Source: JAHDHW01 sp964551455 (GTDB lineage Bacteria > Bacteroidota > Bacteroidia > Chitinophagales > Saprospiraceae). From it: a DNA stretch of 32,200 nucleotides. Shown in pieces: positions 16,715 through 25,309 of this stretch. The stretch spans positions 1-32,200 of the forward strand of contig CAZKDA010000027.1 of assembly GCA_964551455.1 (NCBI GenBank), given 5' to 3'. Numbering within the stretch: the first letter of the stretch is position 1; the number at the start of each line of letters is the position of its first letter. The notes beneath the pieces were generated by a model. The model was given only the letters and a program-made list of their open reading frames with translations, did not search any database and had not been told where the DNA came from. Made by a program: the position numbers and the translations under genes.

Positions 16715-18367
16715 TTAATCCAGTGAGCGCAACAGGTTGATGCTCACAGTTGCGAGATCAGATGGCGGATATTTTGCCTGATGCTTTGGATCGAGTGAAA
16801 GCCCTGCCGTTTCGGCTGCTTTTATAAAAACGTTGTATTCGACAATGTACTGATCGGAATATCCGTGTGTGCCGTCATAAGCTGTTACGGCAGTTTTGCC
16901 AATGTTGGCTGCGGCGAGATCTGGCGGGATGGTGTGTAATTCGATAGCCAGCAATCCGAATTTTTTCACATAAGGTGTCCATTTTTCAAAGTGTTCCACC
17001 AGGCTTTGCGCGACCTCATCATTAGAGAGGCGCTCGCCTCTGAAGCAGAAGGCCCCTGTTGAGCAGGGTTGTTGGAACTGGCAAGGTCGCGTCGGACGGT
17101 TAAATATCCTGTTGTGATCCAAAAACGAACGAACATTGAGAAGCTCGCCGAGATCGATGTTGTATTTTTCTTTTAATTTCGAAGCAAGGTGGTCGGGATC
17201 GCCAATGTCGCCCCAGACTACTTCACCCCAGATGTCTGCTTCTTTTAACGTTTTGTGCGTAGAAACCAGCGCCGCTTCATTGAAATCGGAACCCACGATA
17301 AAAAGCGGGTGCTCTTCCAGCATTTTGCCGCGAAGGGTTTTTGACCAGATCACATCAAAGAGATGCTCCAGGAATGCACCGTTTCCGGAACCCATATCTG
17401 CAAATCCTTTGGGTTGCTCTTCAATCGGGCGGTTGAAAAGGTCGATGACTATTTCGTCGATCTTCTTAAAATAACCGGCATGAGCGCCGCCACTTCCCCA
17501 GACGTTCATAGTGCGGTTGACGTGGATTTCTGGGCTTGTTGGCGGTCGTTCCCAAAATATTTTCGGATTGCCGTAGAGGAGTTCCTTTACCGAATTAAAA
17601 GTAGGGAGATACGAAACGGTGACACCGTAAGCGCTGGCGCGTTTGGCGAAAAACATTCCCTTTGCGGTAAAAACAAAGGACGATTTCTTTTTCTCAAACC
17701 AGCCCAAACCTGAGAGGAATGAAAATATTTCCGATAATAAAGCGGAGTTGCCTTCCAGTTCTTTGATTTCAAAATCCGGGTTGTATTGTCCGTATTCTTT
17801 GAAAAATCCGTGCATGCCCAATGCCACCAGAAAAGGCCCTGCGACCAATCCTTCGATGTGGGTTAATATTTCATGGTGAACCGTATTGTGCAATTTGTCC
17901 TTCGACTTTTGGCTCCCGTGCTTTTGTTGTAATTGATTTAAAACGGAGATAAACTTTTGTTCATCGCGATTTTTCTTCTTCCCGAAAAGGTGTTTATCAA
18001 TATCGATCAGAAAAGGAATGGCAGCTACTATATCGCGGTACATATCCACCATTTTGAAAGCAACTATTCCTTTTTCATTCAACGAAAAAGACACTTCGTT
18101 GTCGTCCGAAAGCTTTTGGCTAAGCCAGCCTTGAGAGCATAAGATCCGTAAAGCGACGTTGAGATAACCTTCATTGCCATTGGTCGTTTCAACGATCTCT
18201 GACAGGCGCAAGGTTTTCTTTTTTTCAATCAAATCAAGCACACCTCCATCCTTCAAAGTCAGGGCAGATGTTGAAACTGAAAACCCGTCGAGGTGACGGA
18301 AAATGACTCCTCTCAATCGCGAGGCCTCTTCTTTGGGTAAATCAAATGACATTTTTGGTTTTATCAT
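16715..18367 (-). CDS. Class I SAM methyltransferase with doubled N-terminal region (AprA-like)
   Basis: 550 residues, no signal peptide. Two similar N-terminal segments (about 20-120 and 165-250) each look like the winged-helix part of O-methyltransferases: a 'helix..GxxDL/GFF..L..L...GW(L/F)' pattern is repeated. The catalytic Rossmann domain follows: motif I FADMGSGNG (323-330), acidic SAM contact in VGSDFNEA (Asp361), WGDIGDP (Asp387) and VRSFLDHNR (412-420). A Cys-containing insert lies at 429-441 (Cys429, Cys435, Cys441). The RSFLDHNR block recalls the AprA-related methyltransferases of polyketide starter units, but that link is from memory and no PKS gene is nearby. Substrate unknown. 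Monocistronic by context. Confidence 0.75.
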   Translation of the reverse strand: MIKPKMSFDLPKEEASRLRGVIFRHLDGFSVSTSALTLKDGGVLDLIEKKKTLRLSEIVETTNGNEGYLNVALRILCSQGWLSQKLSDDNEVSFSLNEKGIVAFKMVDMYRDIVAAIPFLIDIDKHLFGKKKNRDEQKFISVLNQLQQKHGSQKSKDKLHNTVHHEILTHIEGLVAGPFLVALGMHGFFKEYGQYNPDFEIKELEGNSALLSEIFSFLSGLGWFEKKKSSFVFTAKGMFFAKRASAYGVTVSYLPTFNSVKELLYGNPKIFWERPPTSPEIHVNRTMNVWGSGGAHAGYFKKIDEIVIDLFNRPIEEQPKGFADMGSGNGAFLEHLFDVIWSKTLRGKMLEEHPLFIVGSDFNEAALVSTHKTLKEADIWGEVVWGDIGDPDHLASKLKEKYNIDLGELLNVRSFLDHNRIFNRPTRPCQFQQPCSTGAFCFRGERLSNDEVAQSLVEHFEKWTPYVKKFGLLAIELHTIPPDLAAANIGKTAVTAYDGTHGYSDQYIVEYNVFIKAAETAGLSLDPKHQAKYPPSDLATVSINLLRSLD

Positions 18368-18618
18368 ATCGGGTTGGTTTTTTTAATAATTACGATAAAT
18401 TTCGTGCCTGAATTAGCGCCATAGCAGGCGATTTGCTTTTGAAGATCATTGATCTTACAACTAATTGGCCGCGGTTTTCAGCATTTGGCAACGAAGTTCC
18501 GGGGTGGCCGGAAGGATTCCTGGATTGTTAAAGAAACAATCAGTTCATTGTTTTATACAGATGTTTTTTGGACGGCTGGGATTGGCGAACTGGGTTTGGG
18601 ATGCGAGTTGCAATCTTG
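18368..18618. other. 251-bp gap between DUF2147 and methyltransferase genes
   Basis: No credible gene. The only clear structure is a 7-bp perfect inverted repeat, AAGATCA/TGATCTT, at 18442-18456 with a 1-nt centre, about 75 bp upstream of the methyltransferase start; it has the shape of a dimeric regulator site. Confidence 0.4.
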
Positions 18619-19020
18619 TTATTTAATCCGCTTCCATTCCACACTTCTTTTCATGATGCCGTAACGGACATTGAGTTTTAAGGCGTCTTCCCCCAAGGGT
18701 TTTATGTCGCAATCCATATATTTATTAAACTTATTGACGTAGATCGTTCCACCGACATAAACGCCATTTTGGTATTTCAGGCCTTCGATGATCTTTTCCT
18801 GTTTTCGGGGATTTCCGTTTTTGTCCAGTTCGTGCCCTTTTGCAGGTTTTATAAGTATGCCGCTGTAGGTGTCGCCTTCTTTTTGAAATTCTATGATCGC
18901 GTGGTCAAAGTCATTGGTCCAGGTGCCAGTGATATCGGTAACCGCGGCATCGTCGGCTTTGGGATCATGGAGTAAACTGAACGAGCTAAAAAGAAATGTT
19001 ATAACAAGCAAATAGTTCAT
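18619..19020 (-). CDS. Secreted DUF2147-family small protein
   Basis: 133 residues from the ATG at 19020, which places a hydrophobic signal peptide (MNYLLVITFLFSSFSLL) at the very start; the frame stays open to 19080 and an ATG at 19035 is also possible. The mature part matches DUF2147: ITGTWTNDFDHAIIEF, then a Tyr-Ser-Gly-Ile-Leu strand, GLKYQNGVYVGGTIY, and a C-terminal LKLNVRYG strand ending in WKRIK. The family is predicted to form a small beta-barrel, lipocalin-like, in the periplasm; its role is not known. It is divergent from xth with about 230 bp between the start codons. Confidence 0.8.
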   Translation of the reverse strand: MNYLLVITFLFSSFSLLHDPKADDAAVTDITGTWTNDFDHAIIEFQKEGDTYSGILIKPAKGHELDKNGNPRKQEKIIEGLKYQNGVYVGGTIYVNKFNKYMDCDIKPLGEDALKLNVRYGIMKRSVEWKRIK

Positions 19021-19218
19021 CTGAAGTAGTAGCATTGTTTCCAGGTTTGAGATTATGTTGTTTGGATCAATTGATTGCAACCCTGTTACATATATTTTAA
19101 TGTATTATCGGGATGAAAAGTTTCTTTAAAGTTTTGAGTTTAAACGAAATGAAGCGGTTTTTTTGATGCGTTCAAAAAATCAATTGCAAAGCGATATTTA
19201 AAAATAGCGGATTTAAAA

Positions 19219-19226
19219 TACCTTTG
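19219..19226 (+). promoter_or_regulatory. -7 promoter box of xth
   Basis: TACCTTTG is a full consensus match, 24 bp before the first ATG of xth. Confidence 0.6.
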
Positions 19227-19250
19227 GGCTTATAACTTTCTGTAAAAATT

Positions 19251-20018
19251 ATGATGAAATTGATCTCTTACAATGTGAACGGAATCCGGGCTGCCACCAA
19301 TAAAGGGTTGATGACCTGGCTGAAAGAAAATGACTTTGATGTTGTCTTTTTACAAGAGATCAAAGCAACGAAGGAGCAAGCGCCGTTGGCATTGATAGAA
19401 GAAATGAATTATCACCACTATTGGCATTCCGCCGAAAAAAAGGGTTACAGCGGAGTGGCTACATTTTCCAAAAACAAACCTGACCATGTCGTTTACGGCT
19501 GCGGGATCGAAAAATACGACCGCGAAGGCAGGATACTCCGAACGGATTTTGGCGATGTCACCGTACTCAACTGTTATTTCCCCAGCGGGACTACAGGGGA
19601 GGAAAGGCAGGAGTTCAAATACCGGTTTCTCGATGATTTTTACAACTGGGTGGATGCATTGAAAAAGGAAAGACCGAATCTGATCGTCGTTGGAGATTTT
19701 AACATCGCGCATACCGAAATGGATATTCACAACCCAGTGAGCAATAAAAATTCATCGGGCTTTCTGCCTGAAGAGCGCGCCTGGATGACCAAGTGGCTGG
19801 ATAGCGGTTTTACGGATGCATTTCGCCATGCCAATCCAGAGATGGTGCAATACAGTTGGTGGAGCTTTCGCGCTAATGCCCGCGCCAATAACAAAGGCTG
19901 GCGTATTGATTACCAGTGTGTGAGTAATCCGTTAAAAGACAAGATCAGGAGCGCTTTCCAGATCAATGAGGCGAAGCATTCGGATCATTGCCCGGTTTTC
20001 CTGGATATTGAAATTTAG
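19251..20018 (+). CDS. xth: Exodeoxyribonuclease III (AP endonuclease)
   Basis: 255 residues, cytoplasmic base-excision-repair nuclease with 3'-5' exonuclease and apurinic-site endonuclease activity, Mg-dependent. It carries all the EEP-fold motifs: N-terminal MKLISYNVNGIRAA with the metal-binding Asn, FLQEIKA with the metal Glu, SGVATFSK, VVGDFNIAH with catalytic Asp-x-Asn, WRIDYQCVS, and the terminal SDHCPVFLD with the catalytic His. Length is typical. Two adjacent ATG codons (19251, 19254) are usable; the second gives the standard N-terminus. It has its own -7 box, is convergent with the thioredoxin genes (12-bp gap), and no terminator is visible in that gap. Confidence 0.95.
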   Translation: MMKLISYNVNGIRAATNKGLMTWLKENDFDVVFLQEIKATKEQAPLALIEEMNYHHYWHSAEKKGYSGVATFSKNKPDHVVYGCGIEKYDREGRILRTDFGDVTVLNCYFPSGTTGEERQEFKYRFLDDFYNWVDALKKERPNLIVVGDFNIAHTEMDIHNPVSNKNSSGFLPEERAWMTKWLDSGFTDAFRHANPEMVQYSWWSFRANARANNKGWRIDYQCVSNPLKDKIRSAFQINEAKHSDHCPVFLDIEI

Positions 20019-20030
20019 AGAACCGGAGTA

Positions 20031-21194
20031 TTACTTTTTGCGGATTTCATCCAGCAACCTTTGCGTTTCGGAATAATCCTCGCCATTTTCTATGGCCAGT
20101 TCAATTGCCTTTTGAGCGAATTTGATCGCCTTTTTCTCTTTACCAATTTTTGAATAAAGCGCCGCGAGGGTGTCGTTGTTGAAATAATTACTGTCGGTTT
20201 TGACAGATCGCTTCGCCCATTTTACAGCTTGTTTCAATTGCTTTTTATCGTCCACAACGGTGTAAAAAGTCCAGGCAATATCGTTCAATTCTGCCGGATC
20301 GCTGGTTGGAAATTTTTTATAATAATTGATCGCCGACTTTGCAAAATTGTCGCGGTCGCCGGCCTGGCGGTAGTACGACATGCGAAATGCCAGGGAAAGC
20401 TGCTCTGCTTTTTCAGGGTAAGCTTTCCGGAAAAGGGCATCGATCTGATCGAGGCTCGACATTCCCGTCCCTTCGTTGATCGAGTTATAGATCAGGTTTT
20501 GGATCTTTGTAGTGACTTCCCGTTGGCCGAATTTTTCGATATACAGCGAGCGATTTTCAACCAGGTGATCGAACAGCTTTGAATCGACATCATTCACATA
20601 AAGAAAGATGAATTCGAGGTTTTCATCGCTGTTCAGGTCAGTTTGGGTTTCCAGGTATTCTTCTGCAATGGGGGCATGACTTTCGTCGTAAGCTTCATAC
20701 AGCGTTTCAGTATATTGTTTTAAAAAACGGGGATCGCGGTCGCCGTTTTCGAAGCGACTTTTTAAAGAAGAAATGCGCTTTGAAGGGTCGAGGGCTACGC
20801 TACCCAATTCGATGAATTCAGGAGTATCTTTGTAGCCCGCAGAACGGTGTATCAGCGTACCATCGGAATCGATAAATAACAAAGAAGGATACACAATGAC
20901 GTTGTATTTTTCAGCAAATGTAAGCCCTTCACCTTTTTCCATATCGAGCTGTACATTGATGAATTTTTCATTGTAAAATTCGCCCACTTCCTTTTGCGGG
21001 AAAACCTCTTTGGCCATTTTTTTACATGGCCCGCACCAGACGGTGTAAGCATCGACGAATACAATTTTGTCTTCTTTTTCAGCTTGTGCCAGAATGCTTT
21101 TCCAGCTTTCTGTGGAAAAGTCGATTCCCGTCTGGCTGGTTGCGGAAGTGGAGATAAAGGCTGAGAAAAAAAGCAGCGTAACTAATTTTTTCAT
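20031..21194 (-). CDS. Periplasmic thioredoxin-fold protein with TPR-like tail (copy 2)
   Basis: 387 residues from the ATG at 21194; the frame runs up to a TTG at 21236 but only the later ATG starts with a signal peptide (MKKLVTLLFFSAFISTS). The thioredoxin domain holds YTVWCGPCKKM with Cys54/Cys57 and a cis-Pro in VYPSLLFID. The rest is helical and TPR-like (two helix pairs near the C-terminus: WAKRSVKTDSNYFNNDTLAAL, AIKFAQKAIELA). It is probably a periplasmic thiol reductase/disulfide protein, or an antioxidant. It lies 38 bp after a clear paralog with the same layout, so the two form a tandem-duplicated operon. Confidence 0.88.
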   Translation of the reverse strand: MKKLVTLLFFSAFISTSATSQTGIDFSTESWKSILAQAEKEDKIVFVDAYTVWCGPCKKMAKEVFPQKEVGEFYNEKFINVQLDMEKGEGLTFAEKYNVIVYPSLLFIDSDGTLIHRSAGYKDTPEFIELGSVALDPSKRISSLKSRFENGDRDPRFLKQYTETLYEAYDESHAPIAEEYLETQTDLNSDENLEFIFLYVNDVDSKLFDHLVENRSLYIEKFGQREVTTKIQNLIYNSINEGTGMSSLDQIDALFRKAYPEKAEQLSLAFRMSYYRQAGDRDNFAKSAINYYKKFPTSDPAELNDIAWTFYTVVDDKKQLKQAVKWAKRSVKTDSNYFNNDTLAALYSKIGKEKKAIKFAQKAIELAIENGEDYSETQRLLDEIRKK

Positions 21195-21232
21195 ATTCAG
21201 GTGGATCGTGATTTTTTGAAAATTCAGGTGGT

Positions 21233-22399
21233 TCAACTTTGCTGGATTTTTTGGATCAATTGATTGATAACAGTCTGGGCATCTTTCTCTTCGCCGGCGA
21301 GCTCCAACGATTTTTGAGCAATTTCAAGGGCATCATTTTTTTTGCCGTTCAGCATCAGGATTTCGGCGTAAGTAAGATAATAGTTGTAATGATCTCCGTC
21401 GTTTGCTGCCTTTTTGGCGATCTTTTCGGCAAATTTCATTGCCTTGTTGTCGGATGAAAAGTGGAGCACAATATCTTTTGCCAGGGTATGCAGTTTATCA
21501 GGATCGTCTTTGATTTCTTTTTTTACGTAAGTATCGCAAGCTTTGATGTAGCTCCCGGCATCTTTTTTTGCAACGAAAAAATTCATATCGGCTTTGGTGG
21601 CAAACGATTCTGCTTTTTCCGGGCAATGTGATTTCATTTTTGTTTTCGCCTCTTCGTGTAGCATATCTATGTTAAATTCCAGCGCCTTTTGAGCAGTTTT
21701 TTCACAGGCGGATTCGATCTTACTGGCGACAGCAGCCCTGGATTCCATAGCTTCGATGGCAGGACGATATTCAATCAACAAATCAAATATCCTGGAATCC
21801 GCTTCGACGACTGCTTCATAAATAAAACGCAAATTGAACTCGGTAGTCAGGTCGGTTTGAGCAGCCAGGTAATCGTTGGAAATTTTCAGGCTGGGTTTTC
21901 CGGCTTTGTTGAGTGCTTTTACATAGTTGAAGATCAGTTCGGGATCGCGATCTCCTGCGTCATATTTTTCGGCAAATTCAGCGCTTTTATCCGTTCGGGC
22001 AAAGACTGTTTTGCCAAGTTCGATAAAAGTTCCAACTTCCCTTGCTCCGGTGGTTTTGTAAACAACTTTTCCATCACCGTCGATAAAATAAAGAGTTGGA
22101 TAAGCTGTGACGGGATAGGTTTGCTGAAATTGTATGCCTGGGGGTTTTTCCATGTCAATTTTCATATTGATGAAAAATTGGTTGTAAAAATCGCCCACGT
22201 CACCGTCGGTAAAAACGTATTTTGACATTTTTTTGCAAGGCCCGCACCAGGTCGTGTAAGCATCCACAAAAATGACTTTGTCGTTTGCTTTGGCCAGTTC
22301 AATTGCTTCTTCCCAGGATCCTTGAAAAAAATCGATACCCTGACCAATGAGTTGATTAAAACTAAAGATAGTCAGCATCAGTAAGACAGTGCTCCTCAT
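21233..22399 (-). CDS. Periplasmic thioredoxin-fold protein with TPR-like tail (copy 1)
   Basis: 388 residues. Signal peptide MRSTVLLMLTIFSFNQLIGQ, then a thioredoxin domain with YTTWCGPCKKMSK (Cys52/Cys55) and cis-Pro in AYPTLYFIDG, then a long helical tail with TPR-like pairs (YNYYLTYAEILMLNGKKNDA). It shares order, active site and the mature start (GIDF) with its downstream neighbour, so it arose by tandem duplication; the middle parts have diverged strongly. The paralog pair probably works on different periplasmic partners. No -7 box is obvious upstream, where an inverted-repeat element begins 35 bp from the start codon. Confidence 0.88.
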   Translation of the reverse strand: MRSTVLLMLTIFSFNQLIGQGIDFFQGSWEEAIELAKANDKVIFVDAYTTWCGPCKKMSKYVFTDGDVGDFYNQFFINMKIDMEKPPGIQFQQTYPVTAYPTLYFIDGDGKVVYKTTGAREVGTFIELGKTVFARTDKSAEFAEKYDAGDRDPELIFNYVKALNKAGKPSLKISNDYLAAQTDLTTEFNLRFIYEAVVEADSRIFDLLIEYRPAIEAMESRAAVASKIESACEKTAQKALEFNIDMLHEEAKTKMKSHCPEKAESFATKADMNFFVAKKDAGSYIKACDTYVKKEIKDDPDKLHTLAKDIVLHFSSDNKAMKFAEKIAKKAANDGDHYNYYLTYAEILMLNGKKNDALEIAQKSLELAGEEKDAQTVINQLIQKIQQS

Positions 22400-22708
22400 A
22401 ATTCAATTGATTTAATATTTTTTAAATATCCTGAGTTGCGGATAATCCAATTGAAACGGAGAATTTTGTGAGAAATCTATGATTTCGATGCAAAACCCCG
22501 CTGTCGGCCACGCCTTATGCGGGGCAGGTGGGACGACTTCAGCCTGCCTGCCGCAGGCAGGTTGGATTTAGTATTATCCGCAACTTGAGTTAAAGTATTG
22601 TATTGCAAGTTAGAAATATTCTTTTTCCTTTGCTTATCTGGAAACGCATATCGAATGGCAATGGATCAAAATTCAATTTATTTTAACAACCCTGCCGGAG
22701 AAGCAGCG
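22400..22708. other. 309-bp gap holding an inverted-repeat element
   Basis: No gene seen. The region is occupied by the inverted-repeat element at 22434-22585 and AT-rich flanks. Confidence 0.7.
22434..22585. repeat. 152-bp element with 13-bp inverted ends
   Basis: AGTTGCGGATAAT (22434-22446) is perfectly complementary to 22573-22585. The interior is non-coding and contains the hairpin CCTGCCTG-CCG-CAGGCAGG (22543-22561). Unlike the element at 3046-3238 there is no clean flanking duplication (only TGAG-like similarity). It lies upstream of the thioredoxin operon and downstream of the TPR lipoprotein stop. It could be a second MITE family or a degenerate copy. Confidence 0.5.
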
Positions 22709-23266
22709 TTATTCATTTTCTTTTTGAAAACCCTTCACGAGTTCTTCGGGCGTCTTGTCAATGCTTTCCAGCACCAGTTTTACCTGCTCTGCCAACTCAT
22801 CATTCGGGAACCTCGACAAAAAATCCTGGTAGCAGGCTTTTGCTTTTTCAATGTTTTTGAGGTGGTTTTCGTAGGTAAAGCCTTCAAGGAATAAAGCGTC
22901 GGGCGCTCTTTGGAACTGTTCATATTTTTTATGAACAGTTTGGAAATACCCAACGGCATCTTCAAAAGCGCCGATGCCAACGGCTACATTGCCCGCCCTG
23001 AAAAGATAAGCCGGGCTTTGTTCATCTTCGGGGAATGTTTCTGCAAAAAGTGCGCTTTTGTTCAGCAATTCAACAGCCAGTTTTCGGTCGATTTTATTGT
23101 CGGAATTGGCGCTGAGGGTATCCTCGAGTTGTTTGATTTGCTCTGCGAGCGATTCCCTGTCGGTGGCAGAAGTAGCTTCGGAATCCGAGCCTGAACCAGC
23201 GCAGGATGAAAAGCTGTAAACTCCGGTCAAGATCATAAAAGCGATTTGTATTACTCTATTCATCAT
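22709..23266 (-). CDS. TPR-containing lipoprotein (BamD/YbgF-like layout)
   Basis: 185 residues. A lipoprotein signal ends at SFSSC, followed by a Gly/Ser linker; the remainder is helical with tetratricopeptide-like pairs (SPAYLFRAGNVAVGIGAFED, PDALFLEGFTYENHLKNIEK), and KACYQDFLSRFPNDELAEQV reads as a classic TPR of the outer-membrane lipoprotein type. Such proteins are scaffolds in outer-membrane assembly or cell division, but this one is shorter than BamD and has no confirmed partner. The promoter is supported by a perfect -7 box at 23283-23290. Two adjacent ATG codons are available for the start. Confidence 0.8.
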   Translation of the reverse strand: MMNRVIQIAFMILTGVYSFSSCAGSGSDSEATSATDRESLAEQIKQLEDTLSANSDNKIDRKLAVELLNKSALFAETFPEDEQSPAYLFRAGNVAVGIGAFEDAVGYFQTVHKKYEQFQRAPDALFLEGFTYENHLKNIEKAKACYQDFLSRFPNDELAEQVKLVLESIDKTPEELVKGFQKENE

Positions 23267-23282
23267 ATCAATTTTTTATTCG

Positions 23283-23290
23283 CAAAAATA
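23283..23290 (-). promoter_or_regulatory. -7 promoter box of the TPR lipoprotein gene
   Basis: Minus-strand TATTTTTG is a full match, 16 bp before the start codon. It lies in a 14-nt string CTTATTTTTGCGAA that recurs exactly at the promoter of the one-haem lipoprotein gene (26878-26885). Confidence 0.6.
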
Positions 23291-23394
23291 AGATTTTGAT
23301 ACTTGCAGCGGTTAAAATTATACCAACCTTGGCTGTATGGAATTTGATGTTTTTTGTCAAAACCTTTACAAGGGAAAAAGAGTGATCCGTGTTT

Positions 23395-24105
23395 TTAAAA
23401 ACCGATTGTAAAACTCATGGAAAGATCTTTTGAAAGCCCAAAAGATTCCAGCCGCTCGAAGTCGCCGTAAAACACATTGAAATCAACGAAACCGGAAATG
23501 CCGGGCAGTCGTCCGCGGTTGCCATATTGCCAGAAATCCCATTGCTTATCGAGATTGAGTTGTGGTTCATTATAATTGTAGCGGGCGATCCAGATGGGGT
23601 AATCATCCAGGTTGCCGGCGATATATTCATTGTAATATTTCAGATTGGTGTAAATAATGGGTTTGATCTTGTAGTGATGTTCGATCATTTCCAGCCAGGT
23701 TTTTATCCTGAAAATGACCAGTTCTTCTGATGCTCCGTCATCTACTTCGACATCGAGGACGGGAGGCAGATCGCCGTTTTCGAGCGACACATTGTCCATG
23801 AAATTTTTAGCCTGTTTAAAAACGGAAGTATTGGGCCGGAAAAAATGGTAGGCGCCGCGTTTGATCCCAACCCGCTTCATTTCCGACCAATTTTTTTGAA
23901 ACAGGCTGTCTGCAATCGTTTCTCCTTCGGTCGCTTTTGCATACGCAAATGAAATGCCCTGTCGTGCTACGGTATCCCAGTCGATCTTCGATTGATAATG
24001 GGATACATCAATGCCGTGAACCTCATAGCCGTGCAACCGTTCCGTCTCCGGATAACAGCTTTGGAAAAGCACGATCAACAATATGGAAAATGGCAGATAT
24101 TTCAT
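23395..24105 (-). CDS. GH25 lysozyme-like lipoprotein
   Basis: 236 residues. A lipoprotein signal ends at LFQSC (Cys17). The body is a glycoside hydrolase family 25 barrel: GIDVSHYQSKIDW with Asp33, SFAYAKATEG, KRGAYHFFRP, and the catalytic pair in VLDVEVDD (Asp118, Glu120), followed by IYTNLKYYNEY, IWIARY and WDFWQYG. All expected strand-end motifs are present, so it should cleave peptidoglycan glycan strands (N-acetylmuramidase). The lipid anchor suggests an envelope remodelling or recycling role rather than a secreted weapon. It is separate from the TPR lipoprotein gene by 128 bp; no immunity gene is visible. Confidence 0.93.
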   Translation of the reverse strand: MKYLPFSILLIVLFQSCYPETERLHGYEVHGIDVSHYQSKIDWDTVARQGISFAYAKATEGETIADSLFQKNWSEMKRVGIKRGAYHFFRPNTSVFKQAKNFMDNVSLENGDLPPVLDVEVDDGASEELVIFRIKTWLEMIEHHYKIKPIIYTNLKYYNEYIAGNLDDYPIWIARYNYNEPQLNLDKQWDFWQYGNRGRLPGISGFVDFNVFYGDFERLESFGLSKDLSMSFTIGF

Positions 24106-24412
24106 GTTTTTTTCACGAAAATTGACTATTCACATAAAACGGGCATATTGATAAAATTGTGATGGTGTGCCTTTTTTTAAGACTGAACTGGGGGGTAAAA
24201 GTTGAACAAATATGCAAATAATTTTTATAAATAATCAAAACGTATGAAGATTTTTGCCGGATTATGGAAAAAGTAGCCATTGGCATTACGGGCTGTTATT
24301 AAATTCAAGTTTAGGAATAAGTACAAATTGGATTATTTCAGAAAACAAGAGTCACTCGTTCGTGGCGAATGACTCTTGTTTTAAAATCAAGTCCGATTTT
24401 AAACAATCCCGT
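24106..24412. other. 307-bp gap upstream of the lysozyme gene
   Basis: No gene seen. It holds the terminator hairpin at 24342-24382 and, for the lysozyme gene, an AT-rich upstream region without a consensus -7 box. Confidence 0.6.
24342..24382. terminator. Terminator at the end of the redox cluster
   Basis: A 17-bp stem (24342-24358 with 24366-24382) has one G-U-type mismatch and a 7-nt loop; the arms end in A4/T4 so it can work in both directions. It is 31 bp downstream of the DUF5777 stop codon on the minus strand and closes the cluster. Confidence 0.8.
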
Positions 24413-25297
24413 CTATTCAATTTTTGGTTTCACCACTGTAAATACTCTTGAAATATTGAAACCGAAGTGGATATCGCCATTCATCCAATCGCCGGTGGTT
24501 TCGGTGATGAATCCTTTTTCGACCATCGAGGTGGAGTTTGTGAAATGCAGTTGGAAAACATGGCCGCCGGTTTCGAGGTCAAATCCAATGGAAAACGAAT
24601 TTTGGTATTGCGGAGCTAGTTGATCGGGCAAAACATAAATGTACTCGGCATTAATGGCCAGCCTGCTGGTTAGCTTTAACCTGGCGCCGCCGCCGATTGC
24701 AAATACGTCGTTGCTCTCCGCCCTCGTTTCAACGAGGTTGCGATGCACGACGGTGGGCACGATCTGCATGCTAAAGTTCTTACTGAATTTTCTGCCTATG
24801 ATGGCCTGAAAGGTGTAAAAAAGCCTGGAGCTGAAATAGTTTTCGCGGTCGGGGTTTTCCCATCTCAAAGTTCGGATGGCGGTGCTGGCAAAGGCAGCTG
24901 CGGTGACCGGCACATTTTTTTTGCCGGTTTGCTGGCGAAAGAATTTATATTTTAAATACCCGTCGTAGGTTTTTTCAAAGCTGTTTCTTCCAAAGCCGGC
25001 AACCAGCCGGTCGGTGATTCCATAATCGCCACCGATACGGATCGTTGCATCGTCGAGGCCAAAAAAATCATAGGCTCCGCTATTGATAAAACCAAAGCGG
25101 TGTGAAATTTTTATATCCAAAACCCCTTTGGGGGTATTTTCCAATGAATGGAGGTTGACGACCCGATTGGTCTTAAAAGCAGCAGTCACAAAATTGATCT
25201 GTTCCTCTTCTTCCAGCAAACTGAGCAGGTCATCTTCCTGAGCTGAAAGGGAGGTTAAAAAACAAAATAACAGCGGGAGGGTGTAAATGTATTTCAT
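24413..25297 (-). CDS. DUF5777-family outer-membrane beta-barrel protein
   Basis: 294 residues. A cleavable signal peptide ends at SLSAQ and is followed by a Leu/Glu-rich stretch (DDLLSLLEEEEQ). Then come alternating amphipathic strands: FKTNRVVNLHSLENTPKG, LDIKISHRFGFINSG, IRIGGDYGITDRLVAGFGRN, and so on to a terminal strand IHFGFNISRVFTV. This matches the DUF5777 family, predicted outer-membrane barrels often encoded beside YceI and c-type cytochrome proteins in Bacteroidota. Function is unproven; a pore or anchor for redox partners is plausible. A hairpin with a U-run lies just before its start and no promoter fits in between, so expression probably depends on read-through. Confidence 0.85.
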   Translation of the reverse strand: MKYIYTLPLLFCFLTSLSAQEDDLLSLLEEEEQINFVTAAFKTNRVVNLHSLENTPKGVLDIKISHRFGFINSGAYDFFGLDDATIRIGGDYGITDRLVAGFGRNSFEKTYDGYLKYKFFRQQTGKKNVPVTAAAFASTAIRTLRWENPDRENYFSSRLFYTFQAIIGRKFSKNFSMQIVPTVVHRNLVETRAESNDVFAIGGGARLKLTSRLAINAEYIYVLPDQLAPQYQNSFSIGFDLETGGHVFQLHFTNSTSMVEKGFITETTGDWMNGDIHFGFNISRVFTVVKPKIE

Positions 25298-25309
25298 GGA
25301 GTTGGGTTT

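Noticed and set aside
18449..18664. 71-codon plus-strand frame in the gap before the methyltransferase gene
   Set aside because: It runs into the 3' end of the DUF2147 gene on the other strand, has no good start signal and no recognisable sequence.
21195..21236. TTG start for the second thioredoxin-TPR gene
   Set aside because: It would put 14 non-hydrophobic residues ahead of a perfect signal peptide; the ATG at 21194 is preferred.
22543..22561. CCTGCCTG/CAGGCAGG hairpin considered as a CRISPR-like or integron attachment site
   Set aside because: There is only one unit at this site, with no repeat-spacer array and no integrase or cas gene in the window.
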